DNA of 64,000 nt from Propioniciclava sinopodophylli (GCF_004324755.1 NZ_SDMQ01000001.1:1-64000); one strand, 5' to 3'; counted from the first letter of the stretch, positions 42,045 through 51,656 are shown. Notes: generated from the sequence alone by a model not told the origin. Numbers and translations: made by a program.

Positions 42045-42845
42045 CTACAACTCCGGGCCGCGGGTGGCCACCGGCTGCTTCAGTACCAGGAAGCGGCGCA
42101 TCGCCAGCGAGATGCGGACGGGCCCCTCCTTGGCCGTCCGGTCGACGAGCCACTCGACGGCCGCCGCGCGGCGCCGGGCCGACGTGGTCGGCAGGTAGAG
42201 GGCCGACACGATGACCTCGGCGTCCTGGAGGGTGGCGACCTCGAAGTGGTAGCGCTCGCGGGCGTCCTCGACCTTGCGCAGCCCGGTGCCGATCAGGGCG
42301 TCCTTGTAGCCGGTGATCTCGGTGGGGCCGGGGAACCGCGGCAGCGACCTGAGGCGTCCCACCACGCCCAGGGACGTGACCAGGTCGCGGGGGTGCAGCG
42401 GCAGGACGGTGGGCGCGGTGAACGCGAACACCCCGCCGGGCCTGAGGACGCGCCCCACCTCGGTGAACAGGGCGTGCGCCGGCTGGATCACCACGGCGCC
42501 CATCGAGCTGACCACGGCGTCCACCGACGCGTCGGCCAGCGGCAGGGCGAGGCCGTCAGCGCAGACCCACGGACCCTCCGACCGTTCCGAGGCCAACCGC
42601 AGTTCCGACTCGGCCAGGTCGACGCCCAGCACCGTTCGGCCGGGTAGGGCCAGCTCGCGGGACATGGCGCCCGAGCCGCAGGCGAGGTCGACGATCAGCT
42701 GGGCGCGCGGGGAGACGGCGCGGGCCAACCAGCGGTAGGGGGTGTGCCCGCCGGCGAGGGTCCTCGACAGCACGGCCTCGGTCACGCCGGGGGCGGCGTC
42801 GTGGAAGCCCCGCACGTAGGCGGCCCAGTCGAAACCCTTCCTCAT
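42045..42845 (-). CDS. SAM-dependent class I methyltransferase
   Basis: This 266-aa protein has motif I LIVDLACGSGAMSRELAL, acidic GVDLAESEL, CADGLALPLADASVDAVVSS (motif post-I/II) and VLRPGGVFAF, typical of UbiE/small-molecule methyltransferases. It is coupled to the upstream gene by ATGA at 42842-42845 and belongs to the operon headed by the DtxR regulator. Substrate unknown. Confidence 0.85.
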   Translation of the reverse strand: MRKGFDWAAYVRGFHDAAPGVTEAVLSRTLAGGHTPYRWLARAVSPRAQLIVDLACGSGAMSRELALPGRTVLGVDLAESELRLASERSEGPWVCADGLALPLADASVDAVVSSMGAVVIQPAHALFTEVGRVLRPGGVFAFTAPTVLPLHPRDLVTSLGVVGRLRSLPRFPGPTEITGYKDALIGTGLRKVEDARERYHFEVATLQDAEVIVSALYLPTTSARRRAAAVEWLVDRTAKEGPVRISLAMRRFLVLKQPVATRGPEL

Positions 42846-43882
42846 GACTCCCCCTCCAACTCCGCGATGGTCGCCCCGATCTCGCGCAGCAGCCGTCCCG
42901 GGCCCATCGTCGCCCCGGCGACGGCCGATACCAGCGCCGCCATGCCCGGCAGCGCCTCGGTCGGGTCGGGCCGGCCCAGCACGTCCCCCGCGGTGAGCGG
43001 GTTGCTGCCGTCCGGCCAGGGGGCGACGAGGCGGGTCCAGGTCGCGAGCCACGCCTCGGAGATCTCGGTGGTGCTGGGGACGCCGAAGAAGTGGCCCACC
43101 GGGGCGTGGTGCCGCAGGCCCACGATCGGGGACGCCTGGTAGATGATCGCGAGCCGGACGCGGGCGTCCAGGTCGCGCTGCTGGTCGAGGGTGCCGCGGG
43201 TGGCCCACGAGCACGGGTTGGGGCAGGTCTCGCCCACGTCGGGCCGCTCCCCCACCGAGGTGGCCTCGTGGTGCATGGCGCAGATGGCCAGCGCTGCGCC
43301 TTGGCGACTGTGGAAGCGGTCGAGGTAAGCACGGTAGCCCGCCTCGTCGCCGGAGCAGGCGTGCAGCGCCCGCCGGGCCGTGGTGCGCAGGGCCGAGCCG
43401 TGGGGGCAGGCCCTGTCGTTGGTGCCCCAGCGCTCGCTCACGTACTCCCCCAGCACGAGCGGGTCCCCCGCGTGGCCCAGGGTCGACTCCCACGCCAGTT
43501 GCGGCAGGTACTCGCCGATGAGGTGCGCCGTCACGACGACCTGCAACGGTTCGTGGCGCTGCGCTCGCAGGTCGAGCACCTCGAGCATCAGCTCGTACAG
43601 GGGCACCAGCGAGCCCAGTGCCCCGCGTTCCTCGCTGCGCGGCGCCGCCGGGAAGCAGGCGCCGTTGAGGCCCTCGCGCCACTCCGCGCGCGGGAACGCC
43701 GCCGAGATCGACTCGAAGTCCTCGGCGTCCAGGTCGAGGACGCGCTTGGCGGCGGTGGCCAGGTCGCGGGCGCGGACGAGCTCCGGCGTCGCGGCGCCGC
43801 GCCGCACCTCGGCGTCCAGGACCGAGGACAGGGCGTCGTACCAGTGCCCCTCCAACAGCGGACGCAGGAGCGCGCGATCCAT
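42842..43882 (-). CDS. Uncharacterised 346-aa protein between DtxR and the methyltransferase
   Basis: No family is recognised. It has a helical N-terminus and a central stretch with Cys/His positions (AICAMHHEATS, VGETCPNPCSWATRG) that could bind metal or an iron-sulfur cluster, followed by HHAPVGHFFGVPSTTEISEAW. No signal or TM helix. The start overlaps the DtxR stop by one base (TGATG) and its end overlaps the methyltransferase start by 4 bp. Metal-linked regulation is suggested by the context. Confidence 0.7.
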   Translation of the reverse strand: MDRALLRPLLEGHWYDALSSVLDAEVRRGAATPELVRARDLATAAKRVLDLDAEDFESISAAFPRAEWREGLNGACFPAAPRSEERGALGSLVPLYELMLEVLDLRAQRHEPLQVVVTAHLIGEYLPQLAWESTLGHAGDPLVLGEYVSERWGTNDRACPHGSALRTTARRALHACSGDEAGYRAYLDRFHSRQGAALAICAMHHEATSVGERPDVGETCPNPCSWATRGTLDQQRDLDARVRLAIIYQASPIVGLRHHAPVGHFFGVPSTTEISEAWLATWTRLVAPWPDGSNPLTAGDVLGRPDPTEALPGMAALVSAVAGATMGPGRLLREIGATIAELEGES

Positions 43883-44562
43883 CAGGGGATGCGCACGAAG
43901 AGGTGGTGGGCCACCTCCGCCTCGACCGCCTGCGGGCCGTCGGACGCCGTGAGCTCGAGGCGGTCGCCGGACAGGAGGGCGGTTACGGTCGTTCCGGGCG
44001 CGATGCCGGAGCGGTGGAGCAGGGAGATGAGCTCGGGGTCGGCCTGGATGACCTCGGTGAGGCGCTCCACCACGACGCTGAGGGGGGAGCCCGGGCGCAG
44101 GACGGTCGCCAGCGTGCAGAGGCCGGCGGTCTCCGGCCCCGACGGGCCGAGCGTGCCGGCCTCGGGGATCGGGTTTCCGTAGGGCGAGCGGGTCGGCGCG
44201 TCCAGGATGGCGACGATGCGCTCCTCGACGGCGTCGGAGATCACGTGCTCCCAACGGCAGGCCTCGTCGTGGACGAGTTCCAGCGGCAGCCCGATCACCT
44301 CGGTGAGCAGCACCTCGGCCAGGCGGTGCTTGCGCATCACGCTGGTGGCCTTGGCCCGGCCCGCCGGCGTCAGCTGGATCGTCCGGTCGTCAGCGACGTG
44401 CAGGAGGCCGTCGCGCTCCATCCGCTGGACGGTCTGGCTGACGGTGGGGCCGCTCTGGGCCAACCGCTCGGCGATGCGCGCGCGCAGGGGCGGGACGCCC
44501 TCCTCCTCGAGCTCGTACACCGTACGGAGGTACATCTCGGTAGTGTCGATCAGGTCACTCAC
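43882..44562 (-). CDS. DtxR/IdeR-family metal-dependent repressor
   Basis: This 226-aa protein has the DtxR winged helix (LIDTTEMYLRTVYELEEEGV, then RLAQSGPTVSQTVQRMERDG) and the metal/dimerisation domain with HRLAEVLLTEVIGL and DEACRWEHVISDAVEERI, where metal-binding His/Cys/Glu lie. A C-terminal SH3-like domain follows. It represses iron or manganese genes when metal is bound. Coupled to the unknown and methyltransferase genes. I saw no clear IdeR box upstream. Confidence 0.9.
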   Translation of the reverse strand: MSDLIDTTEMYLRTVYELEEEGVPPLRARIAERLAQSGPTVSQTVQRMERDGLLHVADDRTIQLTPAGRAKATSVMRKHRLAEVLLTEVIGLPLELVHDEACRWEHVISDAVEERIVAILDAPTRSPYGNPIPEAGTLGPSGPETAGLCTLATVLRPGSPLSVVVERLTEVIQADPELISLLHRSGIAPGTTVTALLSGDRLELTASDGPQAVEAEVAHHLFVRIP

Positions 44563-44592
44563 GCCGCCTCCTTCTGGCTCGACGTGCCCACC

Positions 44593-45558
44593 CTAGCGCC
44601 GGACGAGGACGACCAGCCCCGCCAGCGCGGCCACGGCCACAGCCGCACCAACGGCGAACGTCGTCCCGGTCTGCTCGAACGTGGCCGTGTCGTCCTCGGC
44701 CTCGGCCACCACCGGACGCGGTGCGGCGGCCCGGGTGCGGGCAGGGGCCGGGGTCGCGGTGGGTGCCGGCCCCGGGATCTCGGTGCTCGTCACGAGGCCG
44801 CCGGGGCCCATCGCGGTGAGCACGGTGTCGTCAGCCAAGCCCTGGGCGAGCACCTGCCCGGTCTCCTCGACGCCGATCTCCACCTCGCCGATGGGCTCGT
44901 GGGTGGTGGCGTCGAGGGTGACCAGCGTGGTCGCGGTGCGCACGACCCAGCGCCCGTCGCGCAGCACGGTGGCGTCGGTGGTCCCGGCCGGGGCGTCCCC
45001 CACCCGCTCGAGCACGTTGGGTTCGGAGCTGGACGGCGCGACCGGGGCGGCGTAGATGCCGGGGGCGTCGCCGCCGGTGACGACATAGAGGCGTCCGTCG
45101 CGGTCGAGCAGGATCGCGGTGCCGACGTGCACGCCGTCGGGGTAGGTGAGCACGAACGGGACAGCCTTGAGGATGTCCGTGGCCGGCCACGGCTCCATCA
45201 CCTGGTAGACGGTCACCTCGGGGCGCTCGCCGCCGACGTCGCCCACGTAGAGCTCGCCGGCGTCGTAGGCCAATCCGGTCGCGTTCACGAGGGTGTCGCG
45301 GGAGGTCATGTGGCCCTGCACCGCCCCGTCGGCCCCGAGCGCGGTGAGCGAGAGGCGTCCGGACGCCTTGTCGAGCAGCCAGTAGCGGGAGCGCTCATGG
45401 TCGGTCGCCATGCCGACCGGGGCGGAGCGGACTGTGAGGGTGAAGGCTTCGGCGGCGCGTGCGGGGGGCGCGCCCGAGAGCAGGGCACCGAAGACGACCA
45501 GGAGGAGCAGGAGCACGAGGGCTGCCGTCACGATCCGGTTTCGCGCCTTGAGCTTCAC
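44593..45558 (-). CDS. Secreted or membrane-anchored beta-propeller-like protein
   Basis: This 321-aa protein has a signal peptide (basic start, LVLLLLLVVFGALLSG, cleavage near ARA-AEA), then repeated WLLDK, LYVGDV, LYVVTGGD strands typical of a beta-propeller, an Ala/Pro/Thr spacer and a C-terminal TM helix followed by RR. Likely displayed outside the membrane. Leaderless transcription is possible: TAGACT lies 6 nt before the GTG. No specific family recognised. Confidence 0.75.
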   Translation of the reverse strand: MKLKARNRIVTAALVLLLLLVVFGALLSGAPPARAAEAFTLTVRSAPVGMATDHERSRYWLLDKASGRLSLTALGADGAVQGHMTSRDTLVNATGLAYDAGELYVGDVGGERPEVTVYQVMEPWPATDILKAVPFVLTYPDGVHVGTAILLDRDGRLYVVTGGDAPGIYAAPVAPSSSEPNVLERVGDAPAGTTDATVLRDGRWVVRTATTLVTLDATTHEPIGEVEIGVEETGQVLAQGLADDTVLTAMGPGGLVTSTEIPGPAPTATPAPARTRAAAPRPVVAEAEDDTATFEQTGTTFAVGAAVAVAALAGLVVLVRR

Positions 45559-45623
45559 CGCGCCAGTCTAGTCGGCGACCCCCAGAGGGCCTGCCCGGGG
45601 TCGCCGTCTGGCAGGCTGGGGCC

Positions 45624-46280
45624 ATGGGCACCGTCAGCCTCCACGCCATCAGCATCGACGAGTTGCGGGACGTCTTCTCGGGCACGGACGCCGCCGTCGA
45701 CCGCCTGCGCAGCGTCGCGCTCGCGACGTGGCCGCCCGCCCCGGCACCAGGACGCCGCGAGGGCGGGCTGCTCGGCAAGCTCGGCCCCTTCTCCCGGCGC
45801 GCGGTGGGCGCACCCGTCGTCCGGCCCGGCGTCCCGACCGGGCGCGACCTCCACGACGTCACCCACGGCCGCGAGGTGCCGCCGGACCGCCGCGAGGCCG
45901 CCTGGGCGCTCGTGGACGCCTTCGTCGCCGCCACCGCGCGCGACAGCCTCGCCTTCGAGGCGGACGACCGCACGATCGACGACCTCGACTTCGCGATGGC
46001 CGCGGCGGGGCTGCCGAGCAGGTACGGCCTGCGTCAGCTGTTCAAGGGCGACACCGCGCTCCCGATCAAGCTGCTGCCGGGGATGGCCGACGGGTACGTC
46101 CGCAACCGTGTGGCCGTGGCCATGGCGTCCGCCTGGGGCGAGGCGGTCGGACAGCTGGAGGGCGAGCACGCCCTCGCCCGCCGCGTGGCGGGCTGGCTGG
46201 GCGTCTACACCAACGGCGCCCCAGACGCCGACGAGGCCGGACGCCCAGCGCCCGACCTCGTCGTGTGGTACCGCTGCTGA
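45624..46280 (+). CDS. Uncharacterised 218-aa protein
   Basis: The sequence is helical, with no signal or TM. Recurrent features are REAAWALVDAFVAATARDSL, TIDDLDFAMAAAGLPSRYGL and a Gly-rich WLGVYTNGAPDADEAG end. No known family. It converges with the NCS2 permease with no gap between stops (46280 and 46281). Confidence 0.7.
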   Translation: MGTVSLHAISIDELRDVFSGTDAAVDRLRSVALATWPPAPAPGRREGGLLGKLGPFSRRAVGAPVVRPGVPTGRDLHDVTHGREVPPDRREAAWALVDAFVAATARDSLAFEADDRTIDDLDFAMAAAGLPSRYGLRQLFKGDTALPIKLLPGMADGYVRNRVAVAMASAWGEAVGQLEGEHALARRVAGWLGVYTNGAPDADEAGRPAPDLVVWYRC

Positions 46281-47762
46281 CTAGCTGATCAGCGCGCCGA
46301 TCACGCCCTCGGCGAAGAACAGCACGAAGGCCGCCGCCACCGCGAACAGCAGCGGGTGCACCTCGCGCGCCTTGCCGCGGACGAGCTTGATGAGCACGTA
46401 GAAGATGAAGCCGGCGCCGATGCCCACCGTGATCGAGTAGGTGAACGGCATGGCGATCATCGTGATGAAGGCGGGGAAGCCCTCCTCCGGGTCGGTCCAG
46501 TCGACATGGATGACCTGGCTCAGCATCAGGAAGCCGACGAACACCAGTGCGGGCGCCGCGGCCTCGGACGGCACCAGCTTGACCAGCGGGGCCAGGAACA
46601 GGCTGAGCAGGAACGCGATCCCCGTGACGACGGAGGCCAAGCCCGTGCGGGCGCCCTCGCCGACGCCGGCGGCCGACTCGATGTAGGAGGTGTTCGACGA
46701 CACGGACCCGAGGCCACCGGCCACGGCGGCCAGCGAGTCGACCACGAGGATCTCGCGGGTGCGCTCGGGGTTGCCGTCCTCGCCGAGCAGGTTGCCCTCG
46801 GCGCCCACGGCCACGATGGTGCCCATCGAGTCGAAGAAGTCGGCCAGCAGCAGCGCGAAGACCGTCATCAGCATGGCGATCGTGACCTCCGGGCCGACGG
46901 TGAACGCACCGAAGATGTCCACCCGGCCGAGCAGGGAGAGGTCGGGCAGGCTGAACACGGAACCCTCGATGGCGGGCACGTTGAGCATCCAGCCGGTGGG
47001 GTTGGAACCGTCGGGGAGGTTCGCCCCGATCTTCAGCACGGCCTCGAGGATGACCCCCAGCACGGTCAGGCTCACGATCGTGATGAGCATCGCGCCGGGG
47101 ACGCGGCGCACGAACAGCAGCACGAGCAGGATCAGGCCCACCACGAAGACCGCCATCGGCCAGCCGAGCAGGTGGTTGTTGACGCCCATCTGCAGCAGCG
47201 GGCTGCCGGGGCGGACGATGCCGGCGTCGGCCAGGCCGACCAGCGTGATGAACAGGCCGATGCCGACGGCGATTCCGGTGCGCAGCGGGCGCGGCACGGC
47301 GCGGAAGACCGCCTCGCGGAACCCAGTGAGCACCAGGACGAGGATGATGATGCCCTCCCACACGACCAGGCCCATGGCCTGCGGCCAGGTGACCTGCGGG
47401 GCGATCACGTAGGCGAGCATGGCGTTGAGGCCCAGGCCGGTCGCCAACGCGAGCGGGAAGCGGCCGACCACGCCCATGAGGATTGTCATGATGCCGGCGA
47501 CCAGGGCCGTCGCGGCCGCGACCATGGCGATGGTGGGCCCGATGTTGGCCGGGTCGGCGGCCGAGAGGCCGCTCACGAGGTTGCCGTCCTTGTCGGGGGT
47601 GGTACCGATGATGAGCGGGTTCAGGGCGATGATGTAGGCCATCGTGAAGAAGGTCACGAGGCCGCCGCGGACCTCTTGGGCGATCGACGAACCCCGGCGC
47701 GAGATGCCGAAGTACCCGTCGAGCCCGGACGCCGGCGCGACAGGAGCTGTGGTGGAAGACAT
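46281..47762 (-). CDS. NCS2-family purine permease
   Basis: This 493-aa protein has about 12-14 TM segments. FFTMAYIIALNPLIIGTTPD and FDSMGTIVAVGAEGNLLGEDG are hallmarks of the AzgA/GhxP-like hypoxanthine/guanine/adenine branch of NCS2. It imports a purine base with protons. The start MSSTTAPV at 47762 is preferred; an in-frame start seven codons upstream exists. Confidence 0.92.
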   Translation of the reverse strand: MSSTTAPVAPASGLDGYFGISRRGSSIAQEVRGGLVTFFTMAYIIALNPLIIGTTPDKDGNLVSGLSAADPANIGPTIAMVAAATALVAGIMTILMGVVGRFPLALATGLGLNAMLAYVIAPQVTWPQAMGLVVWEGIIILVLVLTGFREAVFRAVPRPLRTGIAVGIGLFITLVGLADAGIVRPGSPLLQMGVNNHLLGWPMAVFVVGLILLVLLFVRRVPGAMLITIVSLTVLGVILEAVLKIGANLPDGSNPTGWMLNVPAIEGSVFSLPDLSLLGRVDIFGAFTVGPEVTIAMLMTVFALLLADFFDSMGTIVAVGAEGNLLGEDGNPERTREILVVDSLAAVAGGLGSVSSNTSYIESAAGVGEGARTGLASVVTGIAFLLSLFLAPLVKLVPSEAAAPALVFVGFLMLSQVIHVDWTDPEEGFPAFITMIAMPFTYSITVGIGAGFIFYVLIKLVRGKAREVHPLLFAVAAAFVLFFAEGVIGALIS

Positions 47763-47813
47763 GGAGCGCAGCCTACGGCCCATCGCTACCGATGGATCGG
47801 GCCGTCTCGGGTG

Positions 47814-48593
47814 TCAGTCGAAAAGCAGGTCGTCGGTGGAGATGGTGTCCCACACCGGACGCGGCAGGTCGACCCCGCGCTGCGGCTCCACGACGTCGGA
47901 GTGCGCGCCGCACCCGTGATCGACGGTGACGACGTGCGCGTCCTGCGGCGAGAACTCGTTGGCGCAGACGCCGAACTGGCGGCCCAGCGACCCCGTGAGG
48001 CGGACGAAGTAGGCGCAGCCCTGGCAGACGCCCGGCGCCTGCTTGGTCATTTCGTTGTGCGGGCCGCCCTCGCCCTCGACCCAGCGGTCTGCGGCCTCGT
48101 CGCGGCCGTACTGGCTCATCACGCGCTCGCGGCCCAGGCCCAGCTCGGCGACCACGGCGCGGGTGGCGGCCCACTCGGCCGGCTCGGTGTCGCGGGCCGA
48201 GTCGCCCCCGGTGAAGCCCGCCTCGACGCGCGGGTCGTTGTCGGCGGTCGGCATGAGGACGCCGGGGGTGACGTCGCCGGCCTGGATGCGGTCGGACCAC
48301 GGCACCCACGCGGGGGCCAGCAGCGCGCCCTCGCCGGGCAGCATGACGACCTCGCTGACGGTGACGACGCGGGCGCGCGCGGCGCGGGCGACGGTCACGG
48401 CCCAGCGCCAGCCGTGGTAGCCGGGGTGCTCGACGGCGAAGTAGTGGGTGGCCACGCGGCTGTCCTCGCCCACGACGGCCAGGTGCTCGCCGACGCCGGC
48501 GACGTCCGCCCGCCCCTCGGCGGCGGCCCGGGCCAGGTCGACGGCGGCCGCGCAGGCGGCGTCCAGCTCGATTGTCTTCGTCGCCACGCTCAC
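47814..48593 (-). CDS. DUF3027 protein
   Basis: This 259-aa protein is of the DUF3027 family, typical of actinobacteria and often coded next to a cold-shock protein, as here. A Cys pattern VCQGCAYFVRLTGSLGRQFG, then CANEFSP and DHGCGAHSD suggests metal binding. The GTG at 48593 overlaps the cold-shock gene stop by 4 bp. Function unknown. Confidence 0.85.
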   Translation of the reverse strand: MSVATKTIELDAACAAAVDLARAAAEGRADVAGVGEHLAVVGEDSRVATHYFAVEHPGYHGWRWAVTVARAARARVVTVSEVVMLPGEGALLAPAWVPWSDRIQAGDVTPGVLMPTADNDPRVEAGFTGGDSARDTEPAEWAATRAVVAELGLGRERVMSQYGRDEAADRWVEGEGGPHNEMTKQAPGVCQGCAYFVRLTGSLGRQFGVCANEFSPQDAHVVTVDHGCGAHSDVVEPQRGVDLPRPVWDTISTDDLLFD

Positions 48594-48976
48594 AGCTCCA
48601 ACTCGTCGGCGACCGCGCGCAGTACCTGGGCGGTCTTGGCGGCGTGCTTGGCGTCGGGGTGCCGGTGGTGCCGGTAGCCGTTGCCGATCGAGTCAAGCAT
48701 CTTGATCAGGTCCTCGACGATGACGGCCATCGTGTCCGGCGACTTGCGCTGGGCCTTCGACAGCGACACGGGGGCCTCCAGGAGGCGCACCGAGATGGCC
48801 TGCTCGCCACGGCGTCCGTCGATGATGCCGAACTCGACGGGCTGGCCCTTCTTCAGGGTCGCCGTGCCCGCGGGCAGCGCGGATGCGTGCACGTACACCT
48901 CGTCGCTCCCGCCATCCTTGGCGATGAACCCGAAGCCCTTGTCGGCATCGAAAAACCGCACGCGGCCGGTCGGCAT
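48590..48976 (-). CDS. Cold-shock-domain protein
   Basis: This 128-aa protein has an N-terminal cold-shock domain (GRVRFFDADKGFGFIAKDG with RNP1-like KGFGFI; EVYVHASAL RNP2-like) and a roughly 60-residue C-terminal extension found in the actinobacterial CspA-DUF3027 pair. The start at 48976 (MPTGRV) is preferred over 48985. It presumably binds single-stranded RNA or DNA. Confidence 0.9.
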   Translation of the reverse strand: MPTGRVRFFDADKGFGFIAKDGGSDEVYVHASALPAGTATLKKGQPVEFGIIDGRRGEQAISVRLLEAPVSLSKAQRKSPDTMAVIVEDLIKMLDSIGNGYRHHRHPDAKHAAKTAQVLRAVADELEL

Positions 48977-49091
48977 GGCACTCACTCCTGATTGGTCACA
49001 CTGGGGACCGACTCATCGTACCGGAGCCGGACAACCGGCCGCCACGCGCCCTCGGGTACCCTGAACGCGCACCGCGCGGAAGGAGGATGCC

Positions 49092-50057
49092 GTGGCCAAC
49101 TGGACCGACGGCCCCGAGTACGCGCCCACCCACCGCCCCGACGTGTTCGTCGAGCCGGACGCCACGCGCCTGCCCGACCTCGCCCCGCCGGACGTCCCGG
49201 CCACGGCACCCGAGCCTCCCGCGCCGCCACATCAGCCCACCTACGCCGCCCCGGACGCCGCGCCGCTGGACGCCGTCGCGCCGCCCAGCGCCCCCACCCG
49301 CGACCCGCACCAGGCGTTCGACGTGGCGTCCACCCCGATGACGTCGTGGTCGCCGCGCACGCTGCCTCCGCCCGACGGCGAGCCGGTCCCCCTCGCCCCG
49401 CCCGAGGGGGCGCCGCCGATCCCGGCTCCCATCCCGCAGATGGGTCCGGACGGCTACCCGGCCCTGCCGCCCCCGGCCTCGGCGTGGGGTCACGCGCGCG
49501 CCCCGCAGGCGCCGGGCCGACCGGTCGATGCTCCCCCGCCGTGGGCACCGCAGCAGCCGTTCCCGCCGGGCGCGCCGCCGCCGCTCTCCAACGTCCCCGG
49601 GCCGCCGCCGACGTGGCCGCCGGCCCAGGTGAACCCGGGCGGCTTCCCCCAACCGGGCCCGGCCCCGTGGGAGCGACCCGGCGCGCCGCGTCGCTTCGAG
49701 CCCGTCACGGTCGGAGCCATCGCCCGCAACACGACCCCGGCCGTCCTGATCACCCTCGGCGTCGGGGCGCTCGTGGCGCCGCTGTCGCTCGCGCTGCTGT
49801 TCGTGGCGTCCGTGCTGGCGGTCCGCGTCCGGTACCGCCGGCGCGTGGTCGGGCGGGTGTTCTCCGGGTCGATCCTGGGCAGCTTCCTGCTGGGGCTGAT
49901 CGGCCAGTTCAGCTACTACGGGGCGCTCGACCTGTTCACCTGGTACGACGCCTCCACCGGGTGGGCTCAGCTGGCGTGCCTGGCGCTGGTCATCGTCGTC
50001 CCGCTCATCGTCGGAGATGCGATGCGCCGGGGAGAGCCGCCCGAGGAGGGCCTGTGA
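49092..50057 (+). CDS. Proline-rich protein with C-terminal membrane segments
   Basis: This 321-aa protein has about 200 Pro/Ala-rich, disordered residues followed by three hydrophobic segments near the C-terminus (PAVLITLGVGALVAPLSLAL, RVFSGSILGSFLLGLIGQFS, LACLALVIVVPLIVGDAMRR). The GTG follows GGAAGGAGG. A cytoplasmic Pro-rich tail on a membrane anchor suggests a binding platform. No specific family. It overlaps the Nudix gene by 4 bp. Confidence 0.75.
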   Translation: MANWTDGPEYAPTHRPDVFVEPDATRLPDLAPPDVPATAPEPPAPPHQPTYAAPDAAPLDAVAPPSAPTRDPHQAFDVASTPMTSWSPRTLPPPDGEPVPLAPPEGAPPIPAPIPQMGPDGYPALPPPASAWGHARAPQAPGRPVDAPPPWAPQQPFPPGAPPPLSNVPGPPPTWPPAQVNPGGFPQPGPAPWERPGAPRRFEPVTVGAIARNTTPAVLITLGVGALVAPLSLALLFVASVLAVRVRYRRRVVGRVFSGSILGSFLLGLIGQFSYYGALDLFTWYDASTGWAQLACLALVIVVPLIVGDAMRRGEPPEEGL

Positions 50058-50605
50058 GCGAGCCGTTCCGGTCGCGGACGTTCACGCCTGTTCCCCCCGG
50101 GCAGCGCCCGTTCAAGACCCGCCGTGGCGTCCGGGTGGTCGTCACCGACGGGACCCACGTCCTGCTGTTCGCCGACACCGACCCGGGCATCCCGGGGTCG
50201 CGGTGGTGGGTGACGCCCGGCGGCGGCATGGACCCGGGCGAGACCGAGGAGCAGACCGCGCTGCGCGAGCTCGAGGAGGAGACCGGGCTGCGGGCCAGCG
50301 CGTCCGACCTCGTGGGGCCGGTCATGCGCCGGGTGGCCGCGCACGGCTACTCCGACCAGGTGTGCGAGCAGTCCGAGTGCTTCTACGTGCTGCGCACCGA
50401 ACGGTTCGAGGTCGACACCGCCGGCCACACCCCCCACGAGCTGCGCACGCTCGCCGGCCACGCGTGGCTCCCGCTCGACGGGCTGGCCGACCTGCCGGAC
50501 GAGGTCTGGCCGGGCAACCTGCCCGAGGTGGTGGCGTCCGCCGGCACGCCCGACGCGTGGCCCGGCGACGTCGGCCGCGTCGAGGAGTCGACCGTCCCGA
50601 TCTGA
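50054..50605 (+). CDS. Nudix hydrolase
   Basis: This 183-aa protein contains a complete Nudix box: GGGMDPGETEEQTALRELEE then ETGL (GX5EX7REUXEEXGU) in the middle of the chain. It hydrolyses a nucleoside diphosphate linked to another group; the substrate cannot be told. GTG start overlapping the upstream stop (GTGA). Confidence 0.92.
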   Translation: MSEPFRSRTFTPVPPGQRPFKTRRGVRVVVTDGTHVLLFADTDPGIPGSRWWVTPGGGMDPGETEEQTALRELEEETGLRASASDLVGPVMRRVAAHGYSDQVCEQSECFYVLRTERFEVDTAGHTPHELRTLAGHAWLPLDGLADLPDEVWPGNLPEVVASAGTPDAWPGDVGRVEESTVPI

Positions 50606-50697
50606 GCCCCCACCGGTCGAGCGCATCAGATGGCAACGCCGGCACGATCCCGCGCGCCGCGACTAACCTTTTCTGGGCCCACCCGAGAGGATCCACC

Positions 50698-51654
50698 ATG
50701 CAGAGCAACGTGCCCACCGCCGAGGCGGAGGTGTCGACGAAGTTCCTGCTGCGCTTCATCGTGCTCTCGATCATCGCCGCTGTGCTGACAGTGTCCATCA
50801 AGTTCGCGGCCGCCTGGATCACCGGCTCTGTCGGCTTCCTCTCCGACGCCATGGAGTCCATCGTCAACCTGCTCGCCGCCATGGTCGCCCTGTGGGCGCT
50901 GATCGTGTCGGGCAAGCCGGCGGACCACAACCACGACTTCGGGCACGGCAAGGCCGAGTACATGTCCTCGCTGGTCGAGGGCGCGCTGATCTTCGTCGCG
51001 GCCGCCGGCATCATCGTCACCGCCATCCAGCGCCTGGCGAACCCGCAACCGCTGGAGGAGGTGGGCATCGGCCTCGTGCTGTCGGTGGTGGCCACTCTCA
51101 TCAACCTGGTGGTAGGGGCCATCCTCGTCCGCGCCGGCCGCAAGCACCGCTCGATCACGCTGGAGGCCGACGGCCACCACCTGCTCACCGACGTGTGGAC
51201 CACGGTCGGTGTCATCGTCGGCATCGGCCTGCTGTTCGTCTTCCCCGACCAGCTGTGGATCGACCCCGTCGTCGCCCTCGTGGTCGGCGTCAACATCCTC
51301 TGGACCGGCGGCAAGCTGCTGCGCCGCTCGTCGGTCGGCCTGCTGGACGCCGCCCTGCCGGCCGAGGAGGTCACCGCGATCCGCTCCGCCATCGACGGCG
51401 TGATCGGCGACGACCGGGTCACCGTGACCGACCTGCGCACCCGCGAGTCGGGCCGCCAGCGGTTCGTACAGACCACCGTGGTCGTCCCCGGACACTGGAC
51501 GGTCGCCCGCAGCCACGACCTGGCCGACGACATCGAGGCGGCCGTAGGTGCGACGTTCCCCGAGTGCCAGACGGTCGTTCACATCGAGCCGGGACGCTCC
51601 GACCACCCCGAGCCCCCGCCCGCGGCGCCGGTCCCGGAGGACCACTCGATCTGA
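50698..51654 (+). CDS. Cation diffusion facilitator (zinc/manganese efflux)
   Basis: This 318-aa CDF transporter has six TM segments. Metal-site motifs are LSDAMESIVNLLAA in TM2 and EADGHHLLTDVWTTVG in TM5, plus HNHDFGHGKAEY between TM2 and TM3. A cytoplasmic C-terminal domain (residues about 215-300) follows. It exports zinc or another divalent ion using protons. An ACCCGAGAGG site lies upstream. Its stop codon falls in a copy of the repeat family described at 51657. Confidence 0.93.
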   Translation: MQSNVPTAEAEVSTKFLLRFIVLSIIAAVLTVSIKFAAAWITGSVGFLSDAMESIVNLLAAMVALWALIVSGKPADHNHDFGHGKAEYMSSLVEGALIFVAAAGIIVTAIQRLANPQPLEEVGIGLVLSVVATLINLVVGAILVRAGRKHRSITLEADGHHLLTDVWTTVGVIVGIGLLFVFPDQLWIDPVVALVVGVNILWTGGKLLRRSSVGLLDAALPAEEVTAIRSAIDGVIGDDRVTVTDLRTRESGRQRFVQTTVVVPGHWTVARSHDLADDIEAAVGATFPECQTVVHIEPGRSDHPEPPPAAPVPEDHSI

Positions 51655-51656
51655 GT

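Noticed and set aside
46066-47361. Minus-strand Arg/His-rich frame in the NCS2 region
   Set aside because: Shadow of the permease gene with no membrane pattern.
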